Shown here: piece by piece, positions 1 through 11,745 of the stretch | Layout: each line of letters begins with the position of its first letter | Position numbering within the stretch: the stretch's first letter is position 1 | DNA from: Hibiscus mutabilis | Taxonomy: Eukaryota > Streptophyta > Magnoliopsida > Malvales > Malvaceae | Length of the DNA: 64,000 nt | Reading direction: 5' to 3' | NCBI GenBank assembly: GCA_019671005.1 | Contig: CM033744.1 | Coordinates: forward strand, 12,764,128-12,828,127 | The notes under the pieces: model-generated | What the model saw: the letters and a program-made list of their open reading frames with translations, nothing else | Databases searched by the model: none | Told to the model about the DNA's origin: nothing | Made by a program: the position numbers and the translations under genes

Positions 1-58
1 TTTAATAGTAACGTTATATATATCGAGAAGTAAATGGGAACATAATATTAATCATATA

Positions 59-511
59 GGCCCTATTTGGTAAACAACAATTTGAGCCAAAATTAAAGGT
101 TTGAACTAACATTAGAGGTTTGATCGGTCAAACCTGCCAATGTAGATGTTTGGTGAATAGCGAATTGGGGTGAAACTACTAATTTTGAGCCAAAATTAAA
201 GGTTTGAACTAACATTAGAGGTTTGATCGGTCAAACCTGCCAATGTAGATGTTTGGTGAATAGCAAATTGGGGTGAAAACACTAATTTTGAAAAAGTTAC
301 TAATAAGAGCTTTTTGAAATTATAATTTTGATATTAGAGTTATAAAGACCATTTTATCTTAAAAATTTTAAAAAAAATCTCCAAATAACTTAAATTTAAC
401 ATTTTTTATTTTAGTTCTTCACCCTCACGTATTTTTTATTTTTTTCACACATTTATATTTGTATTTAAATATAATAATTAATTAAAGTGTATTAAAAACA
501 ATTATATAAAT
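59..511. mobile_element. Left half of a small TIR (MITE-like) DNA element
   Basis: The left end reads GGCCCTATTTGGTAA. The reverse complement of the right end, near 28255, reads GGCCCTGTTTTTGTCAA, so the two form imperfect terminal inverted repeats. CATATA lies just outside both ends (53-58 and 28256-28261), a possible target duplication, but the exact boundary is uncertain by one or two bases. Removing the nested retroelement at 512-27926 leaves an element of about 780 bp with no coding capacity. It looks like a non-autonomous hAT- or Mutator-type MITE. The superfamily cannot be fixed from these ends. Confidence 0.5.
81..286. repeat. Two tandem copies of a 103-bp unit
   Basis: The segment starting TTTGAGCCAAAATTAAAGG at 81 is repeated at 184 with very few differences, and each copy ends just before GTGAAA..ACTAATTTT. 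The duplication is inside the left half of the TIR element. It makes that half longer than a simple MITE arm. Confidence 0.9.
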
Positions 512-3500
512 TGTAACACCCCTTTCCCGGCCAGGTAGAGAACAAAGTCAAAGATGTCACCGATGACCAATATCAAAAACTATACAGTAAAATCTGATGC
601 GAAATGTACGATGATTTAACCAATGAATGCCAATGTAACAAAATTTCTTCAAACATATATATGAGGTAGTCAATTAATTATCCGAATTGTCAATAAAGGC
701 TATAATGCAATGTATTCAGTGCTTAGGGACTAAATAGTAAAACTTAATAAGTTGAGGTTCTTATCAACAATTAACACTGCCAATATTAAATTAAGGTCAT
801 ATTATTCAAGCATACCAAGTTTCACTGAGTTTCGAGGTCTATGTTACGCTCAATTAACCCTACCAATGTTAAGGACTCTTTTATAAAGTTTACGAACCAT
901 TCGGTCAATAATAGAATTATCTACCTTGGTATCGGTACTCATGAGGCCGTACCGATACTCCTAGCCATTATTTTAGTTGGAGTTCAATGTGGGTATCAGT
1001 ACGGAACCAACCGTTTCGATACGCAATGCACCCCTTAAATTTCTAGTAGCAAAATTCAATATCGGTACGAGCTAAGCCGTACCGGTACCAGCCTGAGAGT
1101 GAAAATGAGGATCGTTACGAGGTCAATTCGTATCGATACTCCGGCTATTATCAAATTCCAGTGTTGAAATATCGTTCTGATACACACTGTTTCGTATAGG
1201 TGCTCCCTTTAACGGTTTTGTCCAAATATGCACACTTGTACTGATACACACCTGCTCGTATCAGTATGCCCTATTCTATAATATTTTATATGTTTTAAGA
1301 CTTTTAATCTTATCTATACTTGTCCATTCAATGAAAAACTTGTAAGCCGTATTTCTAGTTTGTCTAACTTACTAAATGTCAAGTCTTGGCTCATTTAGAC
1401 ATGCAATGTATCAATTATCCCACTATGTATCATTTAGGCCAAAATGCTTATTCTTGTCTTCAAACGACCATATAATGCATATCAACCTATTAATAGCATG
1501 TTCATAGCACAATATTATTCTTTTAATTAATAAGTCCATGTAGTTGTCAATTCTCTATATTTCATCCATGACGTGTCATATTTCTATCACAATATTTATA
1601 AAATAAAATATTTATATATCAATGTAAAAAACATAATCATACACATATTCATGCCATATAGTACCATTCTAGAAGTTATAAAGAAACGAAGAACATTACT
1701 CGGAAGCCTTGTAGTGCGACTTGCAACCCTTTACCACGATTAATCCTTAAAGCCCTTATAACCTAAAATGTATGACAATAAAATACGTTAGGCTTACTTA
1801 GCCTAAGTGAGGTAGTGACCTTAAATAGCAATATGTCAACCACTATGATTTGCATGAAATCAATAAAAATAAGCATATGGTGGCATCGATGCATACTTGT
1901 CATGTCTTTACATATAACACATATACAATGCATAAACTTAATATTATTTTTATGATTTATTCTCAATAGTGTTAATTACATTTTTTTGTCTAGATTCGGT
2001 GGAGACTTTTAATTATTTTGTGTTCCCTTGGAGCACATTGAGCATAGGTACCGATGGCCAACGATTCACATAGCTCATAGCACAAAGCAATGACTAGTGT
2101 CGATGTAATAACAATGAGTCAATACTTTTTCCTCCATCATCTATCATCTCTCCCTAACCGCCGACATCACCAATAATACAATGTAAGGTCGTTACCCTTG
2201 AGCCGTAGCTCGTGGACCGTAGTCCCAATATACCATGTACCATGCCAAGGTGTTCAAATTTTATTATCAACGACTTATGTTGATAAGTAAGTCTTAGTTC
2301 CAATATTCTTTGTCAATGATCATAATGAGGACAAAGCTCCAAAACAATGTATTTCGATGCATTCAATAGTTTCAATATATTCAATAATTCTGATGTATAA
2401 TCAATAATTTCTATGCAATGTATTCTGATGTATAATCAATAATTTCTATGCAATGTCAATGTAAAGTCAATGCCATTCCTCATGTTATTATCAATTTTCA
2501 ATACAAACCATGGTGCAAAGTAAATCGAAGAGACTTATCAATGCCTTCAATGTCATGAATATTGCCACCCACTAACTTGAAGAGAACCAATTCATATGTT
2601 TATGAACAATACGGCAAATACATAGTAAACAATAGTCAGAATTATACTATGTCCTCCGAGGTAATTAAACTACACTCACCTAATTCGCGTTATTGTTATT
2701 CTTTGAATCTGTTGATTTTTTATTAACTTTTATTTTCCACTTAGCTTGAATGAGCCACTGCTCGCTTAAACCTCATTCATATAAAAGAAGCATTTTAAAA
2801 CCCTTCCATCATAAATTAGTACTCAAATTTATTATACATAAACTGTAATCTTAATCTAAGATTGGGTTGGGGTTGAACCTTACCCGGTTTGATATTTATA
2901 AATCGATGGCTCAAAAAGGTAAGAATAGATGAAACCCCCAAAATTATGCTTGTTTTTCCTGAGTTTTCACATTAATTCTGCTCATGGAAAATAGCTCTGG
3001 TATAATTTTCCACTGTTTTTTTTCTTTGGTTCGATGCCTCCTTTTATTGTGTTAATCTGTCACCCTCCCAAGGCTTTGATATCATCCCTTGAAATTCTAG
3101 TAAGGACATGATAAAAACATAAATTTGAAGATATTCACTTCGAGAGAATGTTTACTGGAATTGACAACTTGGGGTGGTGTTTAGCTATTTAATTTAAGGA
3201 CCTCCCCCTTTTTTTCATGCTTTCGGATATATATATATATATCACTCTGTCATTCCTTTCCTTGTTCTTGCACGTGTATAGGATAAGAAAACTATGGAAT
3301 CCATAGCCATCTACGTGGGGTGAAGTGAAAAGGCCATGGTGTCCTTGAATTCTTAAAGCTCCTCACGTAACATTAAATAAGAAAGCCATAATGTAACGTG
3401 TACAAGGAATCCATGCAATTTGGTTTCCTTAACCGTGGGGTTTTCTTACTATCTTTTCTTTTCTTCTTTTTATTTTTAATCATTATCTTAAACTAATTTT

Positions 3501-3967
3501 GATATTAACTAATGAACATGAGTCATCAAATAATAAACCAAATTCATGATTTTAGGACACCTACGCATGACTCATCAAATAATGGTGGAACCATTGCTTA
3601 AGCCATTGGATTCCTCACCCTTGGGCTAAGGTCAGAAAGCTTTACTTTCTTACAATTTAGACACTAATCATACCTTCATTTCTTACAATTCAGCCTCTAA
3701 GTGTTCTAATTATACACCTAGTCCTTATAATCTTTCATGTCTTGGACTGAAGGCATTCTATATCATCTTATCACATTTTAACCAAAGACTTTATACTTTC
3801 AAACTTTATAATTTAGTCCCAAATCATATATACACATTAGGCAATTACTACATAATTAATCACTTTTAGCCCAATAATCTATATTTCAAGAATTCTTTTA
3901 TCCATCGAAACTGAAATTTTGAACATCGAAATTGAATTCTGACTAGGCCGATTTTAAGGTTGTTACA
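512..3967 (-). repeat. 3' LTR of the outer non-autonomous element (intact copy)
   Basis: This 3456-bp LTR begins TGTAACACCC and ends GGTTGTTACA. Blocks of it recur in order in the other LTR: 512-1375 matches 4743-5606; 2284-3285 matches 20641-21625; 3286-3525 matches 24979-25210; and 3530-3967 matches 27498-27926. The stretch 1376-2283 has no counterpart in the other LTR. I see no coding sequence; the short open frames here are chance. Confidence 0.85.
929..1266. repeat. Array of hairpins built on TATCGGTAC / GTACCGATA inside the outer LTR
   Basis: About six inverted repeats follow one another, each with roughly 9-10 bp arms and an 8-10 nt spacer. The best is GTATCGGTAC (929-938) against GTACCGATAC (949-958). 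The last is TACTGATAC against GTATCAGTA near 1239-1266. The corresponding array in the second LTR (about 5160-5500) keeps most pairings with G.T or compensated changes. A role, such as a structured LTR transcript, is not known. Confidence 0.65.
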
Positions 3968-4742
3968 ATTCTCCCCCTTTAAGAAAGTTCGTCCTCTAAT
4001 TTTCCCTTAGACATAGACAATGTCAATAAAAAGTTTTATTAACTTAATTCAATATAAAAATTCTTACCAGATTCTTGTTTCGAAGCTTAACTATGAGATC
4101 TAGTGGAGAGAGCCAATCTAGCCCCTCAAGTTATTGGAAATTGTTTCGGCATAAAAGCAATAAGATTTCTATAAAGGTTCTTAAGGTACTTTCTAACAAA
4201 GTGATCTGATTTGCCACGGCATAGGCACAATCCAACCTGTTTTCGGCATTCACTAGTGTGTTGTTTTATACAATAAGATGTTTCATAAGATTTCTAACAA
4301 TGTTATTTAGCCAGTATTCGACAGTTTTGGACTAGTTGTCCTTAAAATTAGTAAAAGTATAAATCCTATACAATGACAACTTTTTGATAGAAGCTCGAGA
4401 GAGAGCAGACTCATCTCGTTTCAAAATAGTCACTAACTGTTTAAACATGCTAACCATGCCTTAATAGCATTCCTGATATGCATAGTACATAGACTAAGGG
4501 TTTTCAGTATTTTCTAAATTCTATTTCTTTTATCAATAAGAGGTCTAGAATGACGATTTCTATCATCGTAACGTCCTAGATCATTGCTTAACATCATGTC
4601 ATCCGATAAGAAATAATAAGACCGTGTCAGTTGCAAGTCACAGTTCAATATATAACTCTTAGGTGGCATATGTAAAATATAAACACTCAATAAGTTTCGG
4701 TTTAATCTAGAATTGACTAAACTCTAGCTCTGATACCACAAA
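3968..4742 (-). pseudogene. Interior of the outer element with a truncated gag remnant
   Basis: Read on the minus strand, the interior starts with a primer site (TGGTATCAGAGC, complement of 4738-4727) and ends in a polypurine tract AAAGGGGGAGAAT (complement of about 3968-3980). In between, a broken frame gives a motif like the core of a gypsy capsid domain (VEYWLNNIVRNL). A cysteine/histidine cluster follows (GKSDHFVRK, near 4195-4240 on the minus strand) that resembles a decayed zinc knuckle. Several stops interrupt it. Nothing downstream resembles pol. I read it as a gag-only derivative, degenerate and non-coding now. Confidence 0.55.
4722..4738 (-). other. Primer binding site, initiator tRNA-Met type (outer element)
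   Basis: The complement reads TGGTATCAGAGCTAGAG, the standard plant LTR-retrotransposon primer site for initiator tRNA-Met. It lies four bases inside the 5' LTR edge at 4743, where the terminal TG has become TA. Confidence 0.85.
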
Positions 4743-5606
4743 TATAACACCCCTTTTTCGGTCTGCTAGAGAACTGGGTCAGAGATTTTACCGATGACCA
4801 ATATCGAAAACTATACAGCAAAATCTGATGCAAAATGTATGACGATTTAATCAATGAATGCCAATGTAACAAAATTTCTTCAAACATACCTACAAGGTAG
4901 TCAATTAATTATTTGAATTGTCAATATTGGCTATAATGCAATGTATTTAATGTTTAGGAACTAAATTGTAAAACATAGTAAGTTGAGGTCCTTATCAGTA
5001 ATTAACACTGCCAATATTAAATTAAGGTCATATTATGCAAGCATACCAAATTTCACTGAGTTTCGAGGTCTACGTTATGCTCAATTAACCCTACCAATGT
5101 TAAAGACTATTTTATAAAGTTTACAAACAGTTATGGTCAATAACAAAATTATCTACCTTGGTATCGGTACTCATGAGGCCGTATCGATACTCCTGCCTGT
5201 TATTTTAGTTGGAGTTCGATGTGGGTATTGGTACGAAACCAACTGTATCGATACGCAATGCACCCTTTAAATTTCCAGTAGCAAAATTCAATATCGGTAC
5301 GGACTAAGCCGTTCCAGTACCAGGCTGAGAGTGAAAATAAGGATCGATACAAGGTTAACCCGTACCGATACTTTGAATATTATCAAATTCCAGTGTTGAA
5401 ACATCGTACCGATACACCTTGTTTTGTATCGGTGCTCCCTTTAACGGTTTTGTCCAAATATGCACACTTGTATCGATACACACCTTCCTGTATTGGTACG
5501 CCCTATTCTATAATATTATCTATGTTTTAATACTTTTAATCTTATCTATGCTTTTCCATTGAAAGACAAACTTGTAAGCCATATTCCTAGTTTGTTTAAC
5601 TTACTA
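4743..5606 (-). repeat. 5' LTR of the outer element, first segment
   Basis: It aligns by eye with 512-1375 of the intact LTR, including the TATCGGTAC hairpin array. Homology stops near CTTACTAA at about 5606, where an Athila-like LTR fragment begins. The matching LTR sequence resumes only at 20641, and there at intact-LTR position 2284. About 0.9 kb of LTR is therefore missing between the two flanks. Confidence 0.8.
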
Positions 5607-7073
5607 AGGCTCATATTAGTTGCATAATTAGCCATTCATGCATTAATCCATGTTTCCTTCCATCGTTGAGCATGATTACTTAACTTGGTAGTTTTTGTGG
5701 GAAAAGATGCTGCTTTGGTTTGTTTTGTGTGTATGTGCAGGATCACTTGCCAAAGCAAGGCTAGAGCTAGTTGCCAGGGCAATGCATGAAGGAGATGCTG
5801 AGCTAGTTGCCAGGGCAATGCATGAAGGAGACGTCGAGCCAGCTGCCAGGGCAATTGTCGACAAAGAACAAGGTGATATGGTAGCCGAAATTGATGACTA
5901 GACAAGCCCAAGATGACGTGGAGCAAAGACAAATCCCAAAGGAATTTGATTTCCATGAAGAGATTAAAGAAGAATTAAATTCCAAGAAGATAGGAGAAGT
6001 TCTAGTAGGAATATAATTATAATAAAGAATTATATTCTTTAGAGATAATTTAATTCCAACTTAACTTCCTCCTCAAAGAAGGACTTTGACCTAGCCCTAT
6101 AAATTAGAGGGGAATTTCAACGACTCAAATAGAGCAAGATGAGAGAATTTTCGACAAGCATCTAGGGCAAGGGGATTTCGACAAGCTTCAATTATTCATC
6201 TTTTTCTTTCTTGTTCGATTAGGTTCATGCTAGGGATTATTTATCTTGTGTTTCTTTGGAACCTAGTCATGAACTAAATCTATTTGGCTATGGTTATTGT
6301 GTTTTGTGGTTGTGAGAAACTATTGGATTTTGTTTAGGTAATAAGAGTCTGCACTTTTCTATTCAAGGTTTATGCATTCTTGGTTCTTATTCTTGTTTGC
6401 GAGTGAATTGGGAGAGGATCTCGTAACTTCATCTATTTATCTAATATCGGGAGAGTTAGATTCAAGAAACGAATGAATATGATCTTTATTCAATCTATTG
6501 ATGGTGAAGATTAGTCTGGCTTAGGAATAAGTCAAGGATTTCAACGGCTAAGAGGAACGCAAGATTGGTTGTTGTTCACCCTTGATTCACGCAGGGATGT
6601 ATTATCAAGGCATGCATAAGTAGCTAGAGTTTCGACTTAGGGATAAGAAGAAACCATTGAAGAACGCTCTGCCGAACCTTGAAGATTGCTACCCAGACGC
6701 CCAAGTAGGTGCCCAACTAGTCGCCCAGGCAACCATCGATTAGTTGCCAAGGCAACCCCGTTGTGCAAGTTGCCATGGCAACTGAGTTGCCCGTGCACTC
6801 TTTTACCAAGACGATCCAATCGGCTATCACACCTCAACTCACGATAACCTAGCCTATCTCTCTCATTTGATCTCATTTATTCTTTTACTTTATTGCCTTC
6901 TAGTTTAGTTATTAGTTAAACTCCTATAATCCTTTATTTGTGTTTTTACTTTTTACAGTGCAAGAGACTAGATTCTTGAAGTGGCACCAATCCCTGTGGA
7001 GACGATATCTTTTATATTATAGCTTGCAACGTGTATACTTGCACAATTGCATAGCACTTATTACGCGCAACAC
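5607..7073 (+). mobile_element. Athila-like LTR fragment or solo LTR
   Basis: The 3' part carries CCCTGTGGAGACGATA followed by a short T/A-rich tract and ends GCGCAACA. This layout is typical of the R-U5 end of Athila-lineage gypsy LTRs. The 5' limit is not clear because no TG terminus or target duplication is visible. It contains a near-direct repeat around GAGCTAGTTGCCAGGGCAAT (5765 and 5801) and several GTTGCC..GGCAAC inverted repeats. A protein frame of 68 codons at 5695-5901 just translates this repeat and is not a gene. Confidence 0.5.
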
Positions 7074-7838
7074 CAGCTGAAGCCAATTTCTAGCTGTGGA
7101 CAAGGAAAGGATGAGATGTATGCATTTAGTCGAAGAAGAACGAGAGAAAGGCAAGCAAGCAATCGAGAAGGAATTAGAAAGCTACAAGTTAGCCATCGAG
7201 AGTGAAAACAGTCTTTTTGGGATACCATTAACCAAGAAAAAGAAAGAGATAGGCAAGAGATCGACAAAGGCAAGAAATCAATCATCTGCGAAAGAGAGAA
7301 ACTGCCGTTTGGAAGAGGAAATTTATAGGGAGCAGGAATAGACTACTAGAGATGCGAAACTTGTACAATGACACTGTCCAAAGCCTTAATCAAAGCCAAG
7401 ATCAGAATGCTGAGTTAGAAGGGAGACTAGCAGAATTGGAGCACTCCTTTCAGACCTATCGTCGGAGGAATGGCTTCATAGAACTACAAGAAAGAGAGCC
7501 TGAAATTAGTATGTTACGAGCCCGCCTTGAGTCACTCGAGGCAATCGTTCAGGATTATAGGGGGAAAATTAGAATATTCGAAGAAGCTGTAGTAGGTGGA
7601 GACAATTATTAGCGGTGAAGACTTCGTGATGCCTCCCAGATAATTCAAGACAAAGACCAGTATTACACGACCCTGATAGTGGAGATACAACGAGTTGCGA
7701 GACATGTGAATGATTTAGCTGCAGAAGCTGAAGCTTTTTGACCTTTCATAACCTCAGACATGAAAGAAGCGCCTAGGTTCATCAAACTGCTCAGGGCTAT
7801 CGAGAAGTTAGGAGCTAGAGCTAGGGCTTATGTGTAGA
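7074..7838 (+). pseudogene. ORF1 C-terminal coiled-coil region of Ogre-1
   Basis: Two overlapping open stretches (7096-7338 and 7352-7609), then a third after stops, give a highly charged, Glu/Lys/Arg-rich sequence with heptad-like leucines (for example NAELEGRLAELEHSF). This predicts a long coiled coil. The frame ends near 7838 with LGARARAYV then stop. A similar ending, LGVRANSFL, closes the ORF1 remnant of Ogre-2 at about 45055. Ogre elements carry an extra ORF of unknown function ahead of gag, which fits this position. At least three lesions interrupt the frame and the N-terminal domain is missing. Confidence 0.6.
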
Positions 7839-8091
7839 ACTTTACTTTACTATTTTGTAATCTGGACCCTTTAATTCGCATGAAAGTAGTTCAAAAGGGT
7901 GATTACCAGCGGAATTAGTACCTTTATCTGCATACATTCTTGCATTGCATCATGACATTCGCATCATTATACATGCATTTATCTATTTTGCAATAATATT
8001 GACAGTGTAAATATTGTGGCAGTAAAACTAAAGGATAAGCCGCAACCATTCTGCATCTATACTTTACTTGATTCCAAAGCAAACTAATGGA

Positions 8092-9572
8092 GAACATAAT
8101 AGTCAGTTTGGAAAAGGGGCAGAAGGATTTGGAAGCACGTTTCGATAAAGCTAGACTGCGCCTCAGTGAGCAGATCACTTAATCACAAGCTGCGATAGTA
8201 TCCGATATAACCGCATTGCTGGAAAAAAACCATGAGAAAGAAAAAGGTTAAAGATAAAGTCGCCCAGGAGCCAGAAGGTATTGCATCTCACAGCAAGGTT
8301 CAACCAAAGAAGCTAAGTCCTGCAAGAAGAGTATACATTGACCCTGTTGGGATATCTGCTAGTCTTCAGGCAAGGGCATCTGAAAACCAACATGTTGATA
8401 CAGAGGCATTCTACGAAGAAGAGGTGCCAGATCTGAATTTGGTCGAGGAAATTAGAACAAAAGTGGAAAAGAAATGAGAGGAAAGATTTCTTGTCATGGA
8501 AGAAAAATTTAGAGCGCTGCAAACTATAGATGAACCAGGGAATGAGGCTAGGATCTGAGCCTGGTATCCGACCTTATTTTACCACCAAAATTCAAAACTC
8601 TAAAATTTGACAAGTATGAGAGACTTCATGCCCTTCCGCGCACGTGACCATGTATTGCCGAAAGATGGCTGCCTTCATCAAGGATGAAAAGCTTTTAATC
8701 TATTATTTCTAGGATAGTCTGACTGAAGCAGTACTCCAGTGGTACACCCAAATAAGCCGGGTAAATATCAAGTCTTGGAAGGACCTTTCAAAAGCTTTCA
8801 TTGAGCAGTACAAACATGTGACAGATATGACCCCCAGTAGGATCATGTTGGAAAACATGGGACAGAAGTCTAACGAGAGTCTGCGACAATACGCCTGCTC
8901 AGATCCAGCCACCAATTCCTGAGCATGAGATTACGCCCCTATTCGTGAATACTATGAAGAAAACACTATTCGATCGCCTTATTAATAATACAACTCAGAG
9001 ATTTGCCAATTTGATCAGGACCAAGGAGTCTCTCGAATTAGCAATTAAGAGTGGCAGGATTGATAGCGGGGATAACTCTCGTAAGTACAACAAAAAGAGA
9101 GAGAATGAGGTGAATACTACGAGCACTTACAATGCCCCAAAGAACTTTACAGTCTCTCAGCCTCAAGCATCAACAGGGAAGGCTCAGAATCCAAACCAAA
9201 GAGAAGGAAGAGCTCCAAGAAAGGAACAAGAGAAAGCAACCTTTACTTCGTTACCAGTTTCGTACATCGAGCTTTATTCTTAGTTGTACAAAGCTGACTT
9301 GGTCTGCCCATACTATATTACTCCGTTCAAACCTCCGTTTCCATCATGGTATGATCCTAACGCGCATTGCGATTATCATGGCGGTGCCCCTAGTCACTCC
9401 ATAGAAAATTGCCTCGCATTCAAGAAACTTGTGCATAGTCTGATTAATTATGGGGTATTAAAGTTTGAGGAACCGAATGTGGCCGACAACCCATTGCCGA
9501 ATCACGCAAATCGTAGAGTGAACGCTATCGATGAGTACTTTGCTAGGAGGGCTAAGGAGGATGTGTCAGAAA
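8092..9572 (+). pseudogene. gag: gag of Ogre-1
   Basis: The likely original start is ATG at 8092, about 250 bp after ORF1. The capsid region is broken by many stops between 8460 and 8930. The open stretches 8945-9283 and 9284-9706 hold the C-terminal part. This includes a Cys/His cluster (CDYHGGAPSHSIENC at about 9368-9412) that resembles the zinc-binding motif of Tat-lineage gag proteins. A TAG at the join (about 9282) replaces a Gln codon still present in Ogre-2. The product would have packaged element RNA. The region is non-functional. Confidence 0.75.
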
Positions 9573-11522
9573 TTAAGTCTCCCTTACGGTGGGTGTTCCA
9601 ACAATTATGTATGACCCGCTTGATTGACAGAGGCATGATAGTGGTGCATAAGGGATGTAGAGCTTATTGCGAGTTCCACCAAGACGGAGGGCATGACATC
9701 CAATAATATGAAGAATTCAAGAGATTGATTCAATAGCCGATGGACAGTAAAAACATATAGTTCTTTGAGGAGCTTACAGGAAGGAAGGGGTTAGATGTAT
9801 AAGCTTCAGATAGCCCCAACATCAAGTATGGAATAGACAGGCCCATTGTCATCTCCTCCAGATCAGAGGAAGCAAGTTCATCCCAAGGAAGAGTTGTAAA
9901 GGTGGCCCTCAAAATCATCATCTCAGCACCAGCCCCGTTTCTGTTCAAAGACATGCGGCGAACCCCTTGGAATTATGTCGCAAACGTGACCATACCAGAG
10001 AAGCCAAAACCACGTGAGGAGGAGGAACAAATGGTAGAATAAGCCGAAAAATGAACAAACAAAGAAAGTTGAAATTGTCAACGAAGTAGGCCACTTCACG
10101 AGGAGCGATAGGTGCTACTCTTCGGAAGCTCTGAAATTTGTTGAACCTACAAAAGATATGGGAGAAAACATCAACTGGTTCTGCGAAGATATTTGGCGAG
10201 GAACCCCCTCTAAGGATTAATGAACCGTTAATTGAGGCTCAGGCACAGGAATTTATGAAGTTCTTGAGGCACAGTGAATACAATGTAGTAGAGCAGCTGC
10301 AGAAGCAACCAGTAAAGATTACAGTGTTGGAGTTGCTTTTGAGTTCAGAAAAGCATCGTGATGCATTGTTAAAGGTGTTGAATCAAACGTTTGTACCCAG
10401 TGAAATTTTTGTATCTAAGCTGGACAGAATAGTGGGGCATATCACCGCATACAACTACATCACATTCAGTGATGACGAGATCCCAAAAGGAGGTGTGAGG
10501 TCCACCAAAGCTTTAAACATCAGTACCCACTGCAAAGGGTATGTTTTTCCATGAGTATTATTAATTAATAATGGGTCGGCATTAAATATACTACCGATGG
10601 TGACTCTGCAAAAGCTACCGGTAGATGATTCCCACATGAAACCCTATCATAACTCTGTGAGAGCATTTGACGGTACTTAAAGGGGAGCACTTGGAAAAAT
10701 TGAGGTACCTTTGTTGATTGGGCCGACAGAGTACGCAATTGATTTCGTGGTCATGGACATAAAGCCAACCTATAGTTGCTTATTGGGAAGACCATGGATT
10801 CACTCTGCTAGAGCCGTTCCCTCATCACTCCATCAAAAATTGAAATTTTTGATCGAAGGCAAGTTGTTCACTGTAGAGGCCGAGCAAGAGATCATCGCCT
10901 CGATAACATCAGATGCCCCCTACATCCAGAACGATGAAGATGCTATGGAATGTTTTTTTCAAGCATTAGAACTTGTAAATACTACATTTTTTTGCGGAAG
11001 ATAGTCAGATCCCCTGCCTCAAGTTATCCAATTGTACCAAGATGATCGTTTCTGAAACTTTGGGCCGAGGAGCCAAAACAGGAAGAGGGCTAGGAAGGAG
11101 ATTGCAAGGAAGCCTACGACCCAGAAGTGTCATCACCAAGAAAGATCCTTTTGGGCTTCGCTACAAACCGAGTATTCAACAAATGAGAGATGAATTTAGA
11201 AGGAAATGAGAACAAAGGAGGTCTGGACTCAAAAGAGAGGATATTCCATAGAGACCGATGTCTTTCCCTCATTAAAAAATATTTTTTTCTTTGGAGGAAT
11301 AGACCATACAGAACAGAAACTACAAGAAGCAATTTGAGAAAATGACATACTTAATGAGAATGAGATGTTTAGTGAATCGCTTGAAGGGATGTTCATCAAC
11401 ATGATAGCTAGAGGTGACAATGGCAGCAACGTGTTAACCAACATCCGCCCTTGCCATCCCAGAGAAACTCTCAATAACTAGAGCTACATTGATATACCTA
11501 TAGTCTTTAGGGTCAGATCAGA
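9573..11522 (+). pseudogene. pro: Protease region of Ogre-1
   Basis: After a linker with several stops, the frame at 10138-10554 and 10711-11004 matches the plant gypsy retropepsin region. The active-site loop normally reads D-[NT]-G-[SA]; here it is INNGSALN, with Asn at the catalytic Asp codon (10567-10569). A stop (10552-10554) lies just upstream. The later conserved block DIKPTYSCLLGRPWIHSA (about 10759-10812) is well kept. The frame ends at the stop overlapping the intron donor at 11523. Enzyme activity is ruled out by the Asp loss. Confidence 0.75.
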
Positions 11523-11745
11523 GTAATGCTCCGAACTAACCCTTTTGTTTTTGCCCATGGGCAACATGGATATTTTGTATAGGGCATCTATGTTAACTTT
11601 TTTTTGCAATGAAATAATGTTTTCCTCGTTTTCTCAAATGGCAAACATTTCGTTTACTTCATTCATTCATTCATTTCTTACTCATATTCATTCACTTCAT
11701 TTAAAATCATTCTCTTCCCAATACATTTATTCTCATTTCATGCAG
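11523..11745 (+). other. Predicted intron between protease and RT (Ogre-1)
   Basis: The donor GTAATG at 11523 overlaps the protease stop: codon GAG then TAA is cut as GA|GTAA. The acceptor follows a long T/C-rich tract and reads TTTCATGCAG, ending at 11745. Joining GA to the first G of the next exon gives GAG GTC CCC ATG, which continues open into the RT frame. A spliced intron at this place is a known trait of Ogre elements. The same geometry exists in Ogre-2. Confidence 0.7.

Noticed and set aside
3200..3245. (AT)n run as a possible promoter
   Set aside because: It is a short microsatellite inside the outer LTR and differs in length between the LTR copies.
5636..5985. Overlapping frames on both strands with repeated Leu-rich or Ala/Arg-rich peptides
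   Set aside because: They arise from a 36-bp repeat in an LTR; both strands are open only because of the repeat.
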